Source: Paramacrobiotus richtersi (taxonomy: Eukaryota; Tardigrada; Eutardigrada; Parachela; Macrobiotidae). From it: a stretch of DNA of 27,022 nucleotides. The stretch spans positions 1 to 27,022 of the forward strand of contig JAQGAU010000502.1 of NCBI GenBank assembly GCA_034698045.1. Reading direction: 5' to 3'. Positions 1 through 10,029 of the stretch are shown piece after piece. How positions within the stretch are numbered: position 1 is the first letter of the stretch; every line of letters starts with the position of its first letter. The translations under genes and the position numbers were made by a program. The notes beneath the pieces are model-generated. The model saw nothing but the letters and a program-made list of their open reading frames with translations, searched no databases and was not told the origin of the DNA.

Positions 1-2100
1 GAAACGGCCACAAAAGCACCGCTCGTATCATTTTGCAGCCCCTTATCAATTGTCTTTTAATGATCAACCACTGCCAATACACATTCTCATTTCATTCGCA
101 AAACGACCACTTGCTGTATTGTTGGCGCGCTACATCGCACACAACAAGAACTGGTGCCGCGCAAATGGATACAATTTCCGATTGGATTGGGTGGCGTGAC
201 GAAGCGGGTCTTTCGGCACGTAGCGAGGGTCCTTACCGGGGGAAATTGACAGAACTGTGCTTTGTTCATTTTTGTAACCTTTTTCACATAGATTACGGAT
301 CTTCTTAGTTTTAAAAGATGGAGAAACCAATGTTATATGTCAAAACAAAATAAACCAAAATACATTGTCACAGGTTTAAATACCTTAAAGAACTCGCCCA
401 TTCACCACTGCCATACCGACAACCCTACATCCACCACTGTGTGTTACCGATATCGATCCATTTGTCCGCAATACTGTACTTTACTACTACAGCCAGTCCA
501 TACGCAGCAAGTAATCAACTTTCCACTCGATTAGTTTTGATAGCCTGCTTGAAATCTATTGGTTACCTTGAGTCCAAGTGAGCATTTCTGCACAGCCAAG
601 CATAACATTTGCAGCGGCCTATCTGTGGCAGATCGACCAGCAGACAGTGGCTCGGGTTAATAAGGGAAACATGAGCCATCGTTGGTAAATTGGCCAGGTG
701 AGTCAAACATTCCGGCGCTGTATACCCAGTGCAGTGTGTACACACTACCACAATGCGCCCCGGCTCAATACCAACACGGTGACGTAAGCAATTGGAGGGA
801 TGTCATGTTTTCCGTTGAACATCATGATCGATTGCTGTGTGGTGCTCGGCCGCCGGCGAATATGTAACTGTCTTGCGTAGAAGTTCCGGTCAGAAGGCAC
901 GAGGGAAGAAAGTTATTCGCCTTTGCTGTATATATCCCAAAGCCGCCAGACCCTCAGCTGCTTCGGAAGGTCATGCGACTAATAATGTAATATCTGACTG
1001 ATATCCGACTCTGTGAACAGACCACTCTAACAAACGGTAAAGTAACAGTTTTATCAATAAAAGATCTACTATACGGATCCCACGGTACAGAAATCCAAAC
1101 AACCAAATCAAATCATGAACAACCGATAACACCACTAGATTCGTACGCGTCATATTTGAAAACGGTGCACGTGTGACATGATCTAATTATATTTGAAAAT
1201 CGTAAGACAATAATATGCTATATATATTTCATTGAAACAACGGAAAAGTCAAGCAAAATGGCAGTTTTCTACCTGCAACTAAGTTTAATTTAGGAGTTAG
1301 TTACGTTGCTTAATTATACACTTCTGTACATGAAAGCAAAATGACTTTATATGCGAGATAAGTACACTCGTCAACAAATTGATCGAATACCGTATTACCA
1401 CAGTAGCGTTTTCTTGCAACCTGCAAGAAACAGATACATACAATAAAAATGAATTTCGATATTATTATTCCAGCCAGGTACATGCATGATCAGTACATTC
1501 CAAAGTTGTGCAAGACCGCGTCTTCTCGTTGTTATCGAAAATACCAAGAGAGGAATACTAGAAAATGTACTGTCATGCATATGATTCAGTACCCAACGGA
1601 CGCTGATGTAATTTACATTAGTTATAGCCAGACCACAACAGCAGAATGTAAAAAACTGTTAACATGAAGTACAGCCGTTGAGAATTTGTTCTCCATGCAT
1701 CGGATTCAGAACCGAACGTAGCGAAAATTGATAACTAAACTAGCTAACCAAAGTAAAAGTACATTTTAGGCGGTTTTCTTTTAGTTTGAGTATGTTTAAA
1801 CGTATGACCTCGAGCAGCGCGACATATAAAATTAAAGAAGCCCGAAACAACTGACTACTCCGCTTTAGTATAGGACGTTTGACCGGAAACTGGACTGAAC
1901 AACAACAATTTCAAAACATCTTTACTGGAGATCACAGACGTACGCGTGCATAATTATAATACGCATAATCACTGACGTATATGCATAATATATATATCAT
2001 TTCGTTTGAGATGAGGAGTGTCCGACCTGGAGCAGACCAAATAACAAAACTATTAGAAACGTCTGACCGATGTTGAAGCGAGGTCGATCATGATTAAAAC
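1..2100. other. No gene recognised (1-2100)
   Basis: Only short open frames (60-90 codons) occur on both strands. None shows family motifs, consistent codon bias or a convincing chain of splice sites. AT-rich patches lie around 1190-1230 and 1930-2000. A small perfect hairpin (ttcttgca / tgcaagaa) sits near 1412-1430. I read this as intergenic, but very short exons of an off-window gene cannot be excluded. Confidence 0.5.
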
Positions 2101-2134
2101 CACAGTGCCCATGAAGCTTTTCACAGGCACTGTG
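2101..2134. repeat. Short perfect inverted repeat (hairpin)
   Basis: The 9-bp arms cacagtgcc (2101-2109) and ggcactgtg (2126-2134) are perfectly complementary around a 16-bp loop. It lies just outside the larger degenerate inverted repeat at 2161-2461 and may belong to the same relic element. No function can be assigned. Confidence 0.6.
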
Positions 2135-2160
2135 TCAGCTAGCCGGCCTATCAACCGGGT

Positions 2161-2461
2161 GCAAAACAACCTCGCGCGAATAATGTCAAAAAAAAATCTT
2201 TCAAATGCTATGAATTCTGGCACAGGAAGCCGCGGATGATCCGATAGTGTCAAGGATTAAGCTGATCACCGATGGGGAATAGCGCACAATAGGCCCTCGT
2301 TTTGCCGGCAGGATATTTTTGGCACTGCATGCTTATCCTTTTATCCTACTGCACATTCTGAACTTGTGGAGTAATTTTAGGCACTATCGGATCATTCGCG
2401 ACTTTCTGAGCCAGAATTCGTAGCGTTTGGTTTCTTGACATTATTCGCGCGGGGTTGTTTG
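2161..2461. repeat. Degenerate inverted repeat, likely relic transposable element
   Basis: The segment at about 2161-2251, reverse-complemented, aligns with about 2380-2461 at roughly 80% identity by eye, with one small gap. About 130 bp of unrelated sequence lies between the arms. Conserved blocks include ttgacattattcgcgcg and cactatcggatcat. A third, weaker copy of part of the arm (the cgcgact...agc block at 2398) recurs near 2517. Translated, the left arm on the plus strand reads RVQNNLARIMS and the right arm on the minus strand reads NNPARIMS. QNNLARI resembles the stretch after the reverse transcriptase in CR1/L2-like non-LTR elements. That protein resemblance is short and therefore tentative. 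The repeat itself is visible directly. Confidence 0.6.
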
Positions 2462-2599
2462 TACGTGTCCAAGGCGCCCAACGTTTTTCCATAGATTCTG
2501 GCAGATTTCTATAGCTCGCGACTCCCTGAACCAGGATCTTTATAGCCAGCTGCATCCTGTCATTACCAATCATCAGTACCTAAATCCGACTTCACTGCG

Positions 2600-4108
2600 G
2601 TCTTGATCTGCTAGACAGCGACTCGCGGAAGCGTGACTAAGCAAAGGAGTTTGTTACAAGTAAAACTTGGCTAGCAAGATATACCATATGTATATGTTCA
2701 CGATGAATAGAAACAGTGAGGAAACAGCTAGGAAGGGCGATATTTGCAAGTAGCGCACAAAACGAACGATTTTGTTATTTTATTTCTGTTGGTAGCTGTT
2801 ACCGAATATTAGGTGAGTAACATAAAAGAAATCTATATCAAACGGCGCAGGCAGGAGGTGGTATCGTTTCAAAAGGCCCATTAATTTTGAATGGAGGTCG
2901 ACATGGCTTGTACGAACTTTTACCGGGGCGGAGCGATCAAATATCAGGCGCGCCTTTCTAAGGAGGTCATAGGGATTCTAATGGTGACCTTTAACCTTTT
3001 ATGGAATATATATATTCCGGGTACAATTCATATGGCGTCATAGACGATGAGCCCTGTTCAGTATAGCTAACAGGCCGTCCAGTACATACATAAGTTGAAC
3101 CAGTCCATGATGCCATCGTTTTGCGCTAATTTGAAATTTGAAATGCATATTTGATCGTTTAATTACAATAGTACAGATTCCATACATGCGTGTACACGTC
3201 AACAAACGAAAAATCTCGAACAGCAGCATAGGTGCACGGTACAATTATTAGAGCCGGCACACTAAATCAAGAAGGGTCACGCACTTACAAAGAGCCAAAC
3301 GACCGTTGCCCAAATCCAGCAGAAACTAATAATAATTTGCTTCATAAGCTTTGAACAAGAGCGCAAGTAGTGCAGCTGTCCAATGCAGAGGTTTTTCATG
3401 TCCTCGCCGTTAATTGGGCTTGGTTCCATGCACCCATGGACAGGGCTTCGGTAGTTAAACCTAGAAGCAACACAGATGCTGTGAAGAGCGATCAAAACCA
3501 AGGTCAACTGTTATTGACGAGTTAAAGTCCATGACGAGTTATTTTTAAGAGAAATACTGGGCTAGCCTGAATCTCGACCGTTAGATTGCTCCGTTACCGA
3601 CACAAGCTAGCACAGTAACAACCAGTGTGGCAAACAGATCCCCAAAATATAAGAAAAAAAACAAGTCTTATGTATGTTCGGAATGTGCTGCATATCCCCA
3701 TGCCCTTTGGCTTTGAGCCGGTTTTATTGCAGGGTTCGAGTACAGTAAATATTATGCTCACGCTTATACGCTGAAGGCGGAAAGCTTTTTCGCGTTCCTG
3801 CGTACGCAGTTCGCTTGCTTGGCATGAGCATGTCCGAACCCATAAAAAACCGATGGGGGGAAGACAAAATATGCCGAGTGGATCTACTTGGGAAACGTTA
3901 ACGTTGTTTTTGTGCCAGCGTATTTGGTGTGATATTTCTTCCATATAATGCTTCACACTGCCACGTACTCAGGCACTTTTGAAAATTAATAATGGTGTTG
4001 AATTGTTTCGGTTTTAGTTTTTAACAGTAACCTTCTTGCCGTTGTAATCTTTAGCGCCAGCAGTGTCATGCCACCTTGCCAGTAATTAATGAGAATATAA
4101 TGCTTCAC
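2600..4108. other. No gene recognised (2600-4108)
   Basis: The longest open frame is 120 codons on the minus strand (3594-3956). It has no recognisable motif and lacks coding-like composition. I see no chain of plausible exons. The region presumably includes the 3' untranslated region and terminator of the minus-strand F-box gene immediately below position 4109. Confidence 0.45.
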
Positions 4109-5080
4109 CTACCAATTCACAATCCGGCGAACAACTATCCATTTTTCTCGATTCTTATCGTTCTGTACCCATTGCTGATGAACGGCAGCTACGTTTTCGC
4201 GAACTTCCTCTCCAACAGGCGGCCAGTCGGCATTCAGCGCTGTTAGCATGGTGCGAGAAACGTCGACATTTGACTTTCCACAATCCAGAACAAGACGGGA
4301 AATGCGTGCGCTTCCGGCCTGTCTTAGCATTTTCCCCATTCGCCGCAGCATCAGGAAAAGAACGCAATACGGCATGACACTTTTGATGGTATAATTCCGT
4401 AGTAACACTGTCTTGCATGACTGATGGTAATTGAACAGCAACAGATTGCTATAGTTGTAGTACGGAAACACGTACGGCTCAAGCCAAGGATAAAGCGCCA
4501 GTTCAACCTCAGCAACACAGTCACTCAAGCACACAATGGACAGTTTACAGCGTTTTTCTTTGATTCGGTTGACAATCAACAGGACAATTCGGCGATGACT
4601 GAGGACAATGTTTCGCAACGTGAGAGTTTTTGTCCGGGCGCTTAGAACGTCATGCAGTATCAAACTCAGCTTGGTTTCTTGGGTATCCAGATAGGTATCG
4701 TCCGCACGAGAACGATCTTTTTCCAGTTGGCAGTCGAGTTCCACGTGCTCAAGTGGCCAACACGCGCAGAGGATATCACACCACATCCGGCAAACCCTGT
4801 GACAAGAACTGCTGAAGTACTGTACGTGTGACTGTACGTGTGACTGTATATACGTGTAAATACGATTAAATATAGAAGCTGTAATTGTTGTCACTAGTCA
4901 CATTAATGTTGCCCGGGTTGGACGTTTTTTAGCCAAAACTGTCTACCTCTTTTGCTCGTACCTTCTTGCTCGTGCTTGACTGTTGATGTCCAAATCGAGC
5001 AGTATGCCGGCGAGGAGATCCAACGGAATATTACCGATCGACGTGTCATTATAATCAACCATCATGTAAGAATAGCTCAT
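4109..5080 (-). CDS. F-box protein, probable lineage-specific family (2 exons, 268 aa)
   Basis: Exons on the minus strand are 5080-4962 and 4796-4109. The 165-bp intron (gtacga...tcacag) joins phase 2 to phase 1. Splicing rebuilds a continuous F-box at residues 18-49: IPLDLLAGILLDLDINSQAR followed by RRVCRMWCDIL. The IP...L..IL, R.VC and W..IL positions all match the family. F-box proteins bind Skp1 and bring substrates to SCF ubiquitin ligases, so a substrate-adaptor role is inferred. The remaining 220 residues contain no LRR, WD40 or Kelch repeats. They alternate hydrophobic and charged stretches and end in a conserved-looking tail (LNADWPP, then a helix with QQW and W..VRR). I believe similar tails occur in tardigrade F-box-like proteins, from memory only. 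Starts at 5065 or 5062 are also possible. A stop lies in frame upstream of 5080. The exon 2 frame stays open into the intron, so an unspliced reading would mis-start. Confidence 0.78.
4821..4857. repeat. Short tandem repeat in F-box gene intron
   Basis: Two perfect copies of the 12-mer tgtacgtgtgac (4821-4832, 4833-4844) are followed by a decayed copy. They lie inside the intron of the minus-strand F-box gene and produce an artificial SHVQSHVQ when the intron is translated. Confidence 0.7.
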
Positions 5081-5309
5081 TTCACAAACGTATTCCCAGT
5101 TTATGTTACGTATTACTATTCAGTCACAAGAGCAGATAACCCGGTTTCCGGTGCCTCAACATACGGTCGTAAATGTGGATGAGCAGTGAATCGCAGTACC
5201 TCGGCGGAAAATTACAGGTGGAGCCAATTCTGACGTCTCAGTACCATCCAAGACAGGGTACTCTTTCGGTTTTCAAACCATAATGCAGGTGATTTTAACA
5301 GTCCGAGTT

Positions 5310-5375
5310 GGTCTTGAAGCATGAGCTATAGACTAGAGCTCATGTCTATAGCTCTGAGCTCATGTCTTGAAGACC
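5310..5375. repeat. Nested quasi-palindrome, 66 bp
   Basis: The inner arms gagctatagac (5323-5333) and gtctatagctc (5344-5354) are perfectly complementary across a 10-bp loop. The outer arms ggtcttgaag (5310-5319) and cttgaagacc (5366-5375) pair with one mismatch. The motif gagctcatg also recurs inside. It is located upstream of the F-box gene and overlaps the end of a small minus-strand ORF. It could be a cruciform-forming relic or the product of local duplication and inversion. Confidence 0.65.
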
Positions 5376-5468
5376 AATCAGTTCTTGTGAAACTTTCAAC
5401 TTTTCGTGTGCGTGTGTCTGCAGTTCCGCATCTGTCAGTCTCCGAAGCAGAGGGACTGGCGCCTCCAT
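5346..5468 (-). CDS. Hypothetical small ORF, 40 aa
   Basis: A 40-codon minus-strand frame runs from ATG at 5468 to TAG at 5346. Its composition looks protein-like: MEAPVPLLRRLTDAELQTHA continues into an amphipathic, Leu/Gln/Glu-rich stretch that could form a helix. I do not recognise it. The 3' half runs into the quasi-palindrome at 5310-5375. It could be a small gene, a remnant, or an upstream exon, but no good donor was found. Two longer frames on other strands or phases overlap it and look less coding-like. Low confidence. Confidence 0.22.
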   Translation of the reverse strand: MEAPVPLLRRLTDAELQTHAHEKLKVSQELIGLQDMSSEL

Positions 5469-5559
5469 TGTTGAAGCTTTTGCTTAATTCTGTTGTTACG
5501 CTAAAGAACAATGCCGTGGTCGCGCTGCCTGAGCCAGACGTTTGAATACAAATGGCAAA

Positions 5560-6589
5560 CAAGTTTAATATTTCCGGGACAGCTCAAGTGAGTCATGTCG
5601 GTTCAGTAGCACTGTTCCACGTCAAGAAAACACGTCTTCCATTTCTTTGGTCGTAGCGGCCGTACCCATAACATAATAGGGTTTCCTCGCTGTAATTCTA
5701 CACTAATACGCTGGCGCAGGAATTCCATTGAGCGGGAAAACAAATTGGTTAGGGCAGTCGGACATCCGAGTTCGAACAGGCCTTCTTAATGTTTAGCAGT
5801 ATAAAGTATTAATAACTTTAGTGCAGTACAACAATACTACCACATGTAGCAATTCATTTTTTTGTGCGTGTAGAGCGATCGAGCTCTGATAGCCGACAAA
5901 CTTTATATGTACAAAAGACTATCAAAGATCACCACATGACTAATTAGTCTTATGACAACAGCTGCTAACGAATCCGTAATTATTGACCAGTGTGTTCTGT
6001 TAGAAAATTCTGGATTACAGCAAACTGGGTAACCTCGAAACAGGTCAAGTTTTGTATTTAAATTTATTTAAAACAAGATTCTGGTTTCCGTTTTATTTGC
6101 AGATGGGAATCTTTTTCATGGCACATAAATGGATTAGTGGAGCAGAGCTGCATTCAGAGGTATGCTGGTTACTTAACGGATTATTGTTTTCGCAGGTGTG
6201 TCCGCAGGTGTTACACGCGATTTTCTGTGCGATCAGAATATAACAGTATAATAACATAGACTCACTTGTAGTAGTTACACTGTGCATGCAAATTAAAGCA
6301 GTCCATCTACCCTGTTACAGTTACGCTGTGAAATGTACGTGTCAGTACGCTGTTAAACGCTACCATGATGTCGCTGCGGGATTAATTCCATTGACCATAT
6401 CCTGCTCATTGTGAGTAAACCTGCTAATTTCTCAGTTCTTTATTCGGTAAAACCGAAACAGAATTAAAACCCTGCTTAAATTCCGACAGGCGGTTTTCCT
6501 TTTAAATAATAGAAAGTAAGTTTCTCTAAGTCAGGATTATCAAAAAAGATTTCCTTTTGAGGAAAAATGTTGTTTTACAGTAGCTCAAT
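5560..6589. other. No gene recognised (5560-6589)
   Basis: Mostly AT-rich sequence. The one exon-like piece is 6103-6159 (+): a good acceptor (ttttatttgcag), 19 open codons starting with ATG, then a GAG|gtatgc donor. No partner exon or family match was found, so it is not called as a gene. Confidence 0.4.
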
Positions 6590-7267
6590 ATGGCCGCCAT
6601 GTATTCCGAGCCGCCACCGGAGAACATGGTGCAGATAGAGATCCTGCTGAGTAAGTTTCAACTGCTTCCCGTCAACCTGCTGGGCGTTAAAGGGAAAACT
6701 TCAGTTCTGCGGTTGCCGATAAGCGGGCACCTCAGTGAGCTGCTGACTGCCCGGACGCCGTTACCTTGATACGTCTGCCCGACTCTGCTGAGCCTAATTA
6801 ATGTTCTTCCGTTCGTCCGCAGCCACGTTCAGTACGGTCCGCCTTACAGTCTGCCGGTAGTCGTGGGCGAAAAGATACGCTGCTGACGTTTTATCCTCAC
6901 AGTGAGGTACTTGGCGGAAAAACGTGGTAACCGTGGTGAACAAGCTCCGGTAAGAATAATTGTTTTTTTTACAAAATTTCGACAGTTGTGTTTACCGGCC
7001 CTGGCGCACTGTTTCGCATTCCGTTTATTTCTGTTACCGTGTTTCCGTGATGAATTTTATTCTTTTTTGTTTCATATCAGTTTCTCTGTCTTTCATCAGC
7101 ATTGCTTTTCGTTGAGTTTTTTAAATGGTTTTTGCTTATTTCTTCGTGTTCCTTTTATATATACCAGTTTAGGCTTGTATAGTTTTGCTGTTTATTGCGC
7201 GTTTCGCCCTGAACTCGACAGTTATACTTCGTCTGTTATTTAGAGAGGAAAACGGGGAAATTCCTAG
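6590..7267 (+). CDS. Candidate small spliced gene (3 exons, 43 aa), uncertain
   Basis: A GC-rich island at 6590-6950 stands out from AT-rich surroundings. ATG at 6590 opens MAAMYSEPPPENMVQIEILL and meets a consensus donor (a|gtaagt at 6651). Joining to the acceptor tcctcacag (exon 6903-6949) keeps the frame through a basic RYLAEKRGNRGEQAP segment, which ends at a CCG|gtaaga donor. The acceptor gttatttag at 7243 then gives seven more residues and TAG at 7265. Each junction is plausible, yet the product matches nothing I know. An alternative acceptor at 6822 would lead to an early stop. It may be the 5' end of a longer transcript, a noncoding RNA, or chance. Confidence 0.25.
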
Positions 7268-8474
7268 ATTGAACTAACGAATGTCGTGAGTATGGTCGGT
7301 GCACTTCCAAGTCCCTCGTCAGTCCAGGCCGGAACCTTGTGATCCCGCTAACACCGGAAGCGAGCACCATTCATTCGAGTATCTTTAAATGTTGCTCTTT
7401 TAAACTGGTGATTAGTTTTCGTCGATTGCCATAGCTTTCGCATTACTAATTTTGTCGGTACGTCTTCAAAATTGTTGATGATTTTTTGGTACACCTTCCA
7501 AACATTTCTAAGTCACCTTATATATGGTAAGTTATATACAATGATGCTATCTTGAGCTATTAATTACGGTTTTATTTGCAAATTTTAGTTTAAGCCTGTT
7601 TTCCATAAAAGTGGCTAAACTAAAACGCTGGAATTGAACTGACTGAACAATCGCGTTCAGTTTTACGAGACGTTAATTGGTCAACTGAATGTACTTGGTT
7701 AGAATCATAGATTTGGCTAAAAAGTAAACGTTGATTAATACAGCTGTCTTCTGTGTGTGCTGACGTTATGATTACTCAAACAAAATGGGGAAGCTTGTGG
7801 ACTGGTTTGGTATTACACGGTTATGTAAAAGCTCGATTTCGCGTGAACGCGAAAAATAAAAAGGAAAGTGAGAAAACCATTGCTTTGTCAGTAGAATCAT
7901 TGATTATATGAAGAAACACGATCCATATACAGATATACTTTTCGAGTACGTGAACGTTAGAAAATAAAAGTTTAGTGCTAGCCGAATGCCTAAACTAATA
8001 GCCTATCCATTTAAAATAAAAGGTGCGCCGGATGCGCGGCTGCAGTGGGCACATTTCCACCACGCTGACCACACGATCGCCTATCTAGAACTGGTTGACC
8101 TTTGACTTTTGGCCACGTCGCAATCACACACAGGCATCTCCATTTGGTCCAGCTTGTTTGCTACATTTCTCCACATGGGTTAACGTACGAAAGCATGCCT
8201 CACGTTAACTTCTCCGTTTCTGACAGCTGTTTCATGCGTGTTGCAGATTTCTCTAGAAACGACTGTATCTTCTGGCCAAGTAGTTTAGTTTCATAATCAT
8301 AAGTTATCGCTCGGACGAATTTTGCTTTCTTACCGCGTAATATATCTGGGCTTGCCCGGTGTTATATCGTTTATGGACCAGTACTGGAATCCGCATTTTT
8401 TTGTTGGTTTAGCTGGACATTACATCAAAGCGTATTGACAGTTCCAGCTTGCTTATTTCTGATCAGGAATCACA
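7268..8474. other. No gene recognised (7268-8474)
   Basis: No coding signal was found. The last few hundred bases should contain the promoter and 5' UTR of the secreted-protein gene that starts at 8475. A possible UTR splice acceptor (tttctgatcag) lies just before its ATG. No clear TATA or initiator could be assigned. Confidence 0.4.
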
Positions 8475-10029
8475 ATGGCACGAAAGATATGTTGTACATC
8501 CGGATTGTTCTTACTGGCCGTGTTTGCTGTCATTCTGAACGATGTGGAATGCAGCTATTTCGAAAACATAGGTAAGCGCACAACCAGGCATACCTGTCAC
8601 TTGATGTTGTATTACTTGTATATATACCGAAAACACACGTTATAAAAAAGTACCATACTGTATTTCGTAATATGTTACCAAATACAGTTGTTTCGTTGAA
8701 CACATTGTTTGTAACGTGACATTACGCTACGTTACAAAAAACAGTATGGTACTAATTGTAAATACTTTTTTATAACGTGTGTTTTCGGTACACAACATTA
8801 TCAACTGATTAAGCGATAGGTACTGCCCATGTGTATCGATGTACACGCACAGTATACTTTATCGAAATTATATCAAAGGGAAACTCACATAAAACGTTAG
8901 GCATAGTATACAGCTGATATCATGTGCGAATGTTTTAGTAATTAACTTTGACACATCTGCATGCCTAAACTATTCGGTCATGTGATCATGCATGGCACAT
9001 TTCGTATGCTGTTAACGTGATTGTTAGTGTACTAACAGTTCTGTATACATAACAGCTGACTACATTTCTGAAGTTATTAGAGAATAATTGTAGTAATTTC
9101 TATTGAGTGAACTAAGCTAATTTACACCCTGAGACATGTTAATTAATAATTATTGCAACATAATATGCCCAGGTATCGAATTAAGGCCTCCGTTTCCGGC
9201 CGGGATATCTTCTCGATCCTTTAATTCTATTTAAGAGCCCTTACAGTATCGTTGCTTTCGAAGTGCTAGAAATACCTAGTAACCGAACATTATTGCTTAT
9301 TTGTTATATTTCCAAAATGCGGTGTTTCTCCTCCCTGAGTTTAACTGCTGTGACGCTCTTCGATACGGCGGTACCGTAGTGTAGTGCATGATAGACGTTC
9401 TTGCATGGCAATAATGGCGCACAAACTTTCAGATCCAGAAAGTGTGCTCTTTATGGAATGTGTTGCTGTTTCGAATTTCCCACAGTCCGAAAAAAGTTCT
9501 ATAACATATGCCGCTACCAAATTACAAAACATTTTTACAAATTTTTACAATTTTACATTTTTAGTTTTTACAAAACATTTTTACAAAGTGTTTTAAAGGA
9601 GAAAACGCAGAAATTCGAGCTGGGTTATGTCGCATAAATTTATTACCTTAAATTATCTTAATAATTAATTGTTATGATAACGTTCCGGTTTTGAAACATC
9701 CCCATTCTCATTTCTCAATCATAATACATGAAAGCTCTATTTGAACCGCAGCGTCAACCGATCGCCCCGCCCACGAGCGACCCCACGGTAGCAGCGTCAG
9801 CCGGACATCCTTATCGGGCAGTTCCGGCCGGAATAACCCGAACACCGCCAAACAGCCCGCCAACCTCAAGGACCGTCTGACGTGGCTGATGAACACCAAA
9901 AGCGGCAAAATCTGGGCGCTGCCCAACACCAACGACCTGGCCAGCCGCACGCGTCCCGTGTTCCACTCGTGGTACAGCGCCGACTCCCTGTATCCTTATC
10001 CCCATAAGCGGGTCATTACCCGCTTCTGA
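8475..10029 (+). CDS. Small secreted protein or possible peptide precursor (2 exons, 124 aa), unknown
   Basis: Exons are 8475-8571 and 9752-10029. The 1180-bp intron (gtaagc...accgcag) joins phase 1 to phase 2 and completes an Ala codon. Residues 1-26 form a classical signal peptide: a basic start (MARK), a hydrophobic core (GLFLLAVFAVIL) and a likely cleavage near VEC/SY. Exon 2 is GC-rich with a strong G/C third-position bias in this frame, unlike its surroundings, which argues for real coding. The mature part is Cys-free. A Ser/Gly/Asn-rich linker (about 45-65) leads to a segment with Trp and Tyr (DRLTWLMN, KIWALPN, FHSWYSAD, LYPYPH), and it ends at a dibasic KR followed by VITRF and stop. 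A prohormone-convertase cut there would release a non-amidated pentapeptide. I recognise no known neuropeptide. A non-hormonal secreted protein is equally possible. An extra exon inside the intron cannot be ruled out. Confidence 0.7.
8625..8790. mobile_element. MITE-like inverted-repeat element, 166 bp
   Basis: A perfect 28-bp terminal inverted repeat is visible. 8625-8652 starts taccgaaaacacacg, and 8763-8790 is its exact reverse complement. A second perfect 13-bp pair lies inside (8649-8661 agtaccatactgt with 8741-8753). A third pair (tttgtaacgt at 8708-8717 with acgttacaaa at 8729-8738) makes the element nearly foldback. There is no coding capacity. Flanks are TA-rich on the left (tatata) but no clear target-site duplication can be defined. 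It lies within the intron of the secreted-protein gene, 53 bp after the donor. The structure fits a miniature inverted-repeat transposable element; the superfamily is unknown. Confidence 0.8.
9522..9587. repeat. 20-bp direct repeat in intron
   Basis: ttacaaaacatttttacaaa occurs at 9522-9541 and again at 9568-9587, with further decayed atttttacaa units between them. It is AT-rich and sits in the intron of the secreted-protein gene. It is probably slippage-derived. Confidence 0.6.

Noticed and set aside
2964..2990. AGGTCA ... TGACCT half-site pair (nuclear receptor-like)
   Set aside because: The 15-bp spacing is unlike known hormone response elements, and no gene starts nearby. Such 6-mers occur by chance.
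3594..3956. 120-codon minus-strand open frame
   Set aside because: It has no recognisable motif, no coding-like codon bias and no supporting splice or start context. This length can occur by chance in DNA of this composition.
4797..4894. Longer N-terminus for the F-box exon 2 frame (ATG at 4894)
   Set aside because: Reading through gives a repeat-derived N-terminus. Splicing at tcacag|GG to 4962 rebuilds a continuous F-box, so this stretch is intron.
6103..6159. Exon-like 19-codon piece with good acceptor and donor
   Set aside because: No partner exon in a compatible phase and no family match were found, so an isolated acceptor-donor pair is not enough for a gene call.
6902..7243. 113-codon plus-strand Phe-rich open frame
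   Set aside because: Most of it is T-rich sequence following a strong splice donor at 6950. The Phe/Leu run reflects base composition rather than a membrane protein.
9708..10005. Two minus-strand open frames of 64-80 codons
   Set aside because: They mirror exon 2 of the secreted-protein gene. The third-position G/C bias supports the plus frame, which also ends in a stop and joins a signal-peptide exon in phase.
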